A stretch of 36,047 bases of DNA, from the NCBI GenBank assembly GCA_015711855.1, contig MU158523.1, positions 1-36,047 on the forward strand, given 5' to 3'. Origin of the DNA: Candidatus Solincola quzhuomuensis. GTDB lineage: Bacteria > Actinomycetota > Geothermincolia > Geothermincolales > RBG-13-55-18. Under the pieces are notes generated by a model. It was not told where the DNA came from. It worked only from the letters and a program-made list of their open reading frames with translations, and did no database searches. A program made the translations under genes and the position numbers. This document shows, piece by piece, positions 35,364 to 36,047 of this stretch (its first letter is position 1; every line of letters begins with the position of its first letter).

Positions 35364-36047
35364 ATGGAATGTCCTTTCCATTCCGGCAGCGAGGCGATCA
35401 CGTCCTGCGTGCAATGCGAAACGCCCATATGCCCATTGTGCGCTTCGGAGACCAACCAGATACTGCTCTGCATGAACTGCTACAGAATGCGCGTGGAGGA
35501 ATTGAGCGCCGGCCTGGGCGCCGAATCCGCGCGTATGGCCAAGGAACGGCGGAAGGCGGAATCCAGAATGGCCGGAGCAAGGAAAAAGGAAGCAGCGGCA
35601 GCACCCGAGATAAGGCCGGCTTTTCAGATGGAAGCGGGGAAGGCCATCTGGGAAAAAGAGGAACTGGTGGGCGTGGGCGAGGAGGCAGCGGAGCCGCCGC
35701 GGCCGGCCGTCCCGGAACCTCACGTACAGGAAGCCACGATTCCGGAGGGGGTCGCGGTTGCGGCCGGGGAGGAGGCGGGTGCGGTGGCCGCGGTCTCCAG
35801 CCGCAAGGAGCTGGCCAGGCAGAAAAAGGAGGAGGCTCGACGGAGGAAGGAGGAGGCCAAGCGGCTGAAGCGGGAGAAGAGGTTGGCCAAGAAGGCGGGA
35901 AGGGAAGAGGCCGCCCTTCCGGAGGAGGCGGGTGCGGTGGCCGCGGTCTCCAGCCGCAAGGAGCTGGCCAGGCAGAAAAAGGAGGAGGCTCGACGGAGGA
36001 AGGAGGAGGCCAAGCGGCTGAAGCGGGAGAAGAGGTTGGCCAAGAAG
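35364..36047 (+). CDS. B-box-like zinc-finger protein with Lys/Arg/Glu-rich repeat region (incomplete at right edge; absent from the supplied ORF track)
   Basis: Manual translation MECPFHSGSEAITSCVQCETPICPLCASETNQILLCMNCYRMRVEELSAGL...; SD GGAGGTGG; open to the window end. Confidence 0.85.
   Translation, partial: MECPFHSGSEAITSCVQCETPICPLCASETNQILLCMNCYRMRVEELSAGLGAESARMAKERRKAESRMAGARKKEAAAAPEIRPAFQMEAGKAIWEKEELVGVGEEAAEPPRPAVPEPHVQEATIPEGVAVAAGEEAGAVAAVSSRKELARQKKEEARRRKEEAKRLKREKRLAKKAGREEAALPEEAGAVAAVSSRKELARQKKEEARRRKEEAKRLKREKRLAKK
35768..36047 (+). repeat. 153-bp-period tandem direct repeat within CDS (51-aa unit)
   Basis: GGAGGAGGCGGGTGCGGTGGCCGCGG...TTGGCCAAGAAG at 35768-35894 recurs with no difference seen at 35921-36047; may continue beyond the window. 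Confidence 0.93.

Noticed and set aside
35720-36043. 107-aa minus-strand ORF with repeated Phe/Ser/Leu-rich units
   Set aside because: Reverse complement of the repeat-bearing zinc-finger CDS; the + frame has an SD, an ordered Cys motif and an open frame.
1-36047. CRISPR arrays, prophage genes, known defence systems, rRNA operons
   Set aside because: None seen on reading both strands. The only long direct repeat is the coding repeat at the right edge, and the only mobile-type elements are the IS256 remnant and the REP-like pair.

Overview
This is a 36 kb GC-rich chromosomal window. Gene content and synteny suggest an actinobacterial lineage, but that is inferred from content and was not searched. 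Left edge: a decayed IS256/mutator-type transposase abuts an ArsR regulator, a thioredoxin-like protein and a CcdA/ArsG-type permease whose N-terminus looks like a fused ArsF-like thioredoxin domain. Middle: accessory metabolism and envelope genes (CrtC-like lipocalin, MptB-like mannosyltransferase, PQQ beta-propeller, alpha/beta hydrolase, two DUF2229/acyl-CoA dehydratase activase-related proteins, GerMN protein, M28 peptidase, F420-associated-type zinc metalloprotease). These are followed by a membrane-protein/histidine kinase/response regulator cassette, tRNA-Leu(CAG), MazG, a radical SAM protein and a geranylgeranyl-reductase-like flavoprotein. Right third: the conserved actinobacterial fhaA-fhaB-pstP-rodA-pbpA-pknA-pknB cell-wall signalling locus, in which the pknA slot holds a PASTA protein with a degenerate kinase active site. 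Right edge: a zinc-finger protein, missing from the supplied ORF track, with an exact 153-bp in-frame repeat. The best leads are the PASTA pseudokinase, a pair of internally duplicated CPxCG zinc-ribbon paralogs, the ArsF-ArsG-like fusion, a coupled 65-aa sORF between pstP and rodA, the repeat-bearing zinc-finger protein, a REP/MITE-like inverted pair and an orphan terminator suggesting an ncRNA. All product calls come from reading motifs in the translations; no database search was possible.
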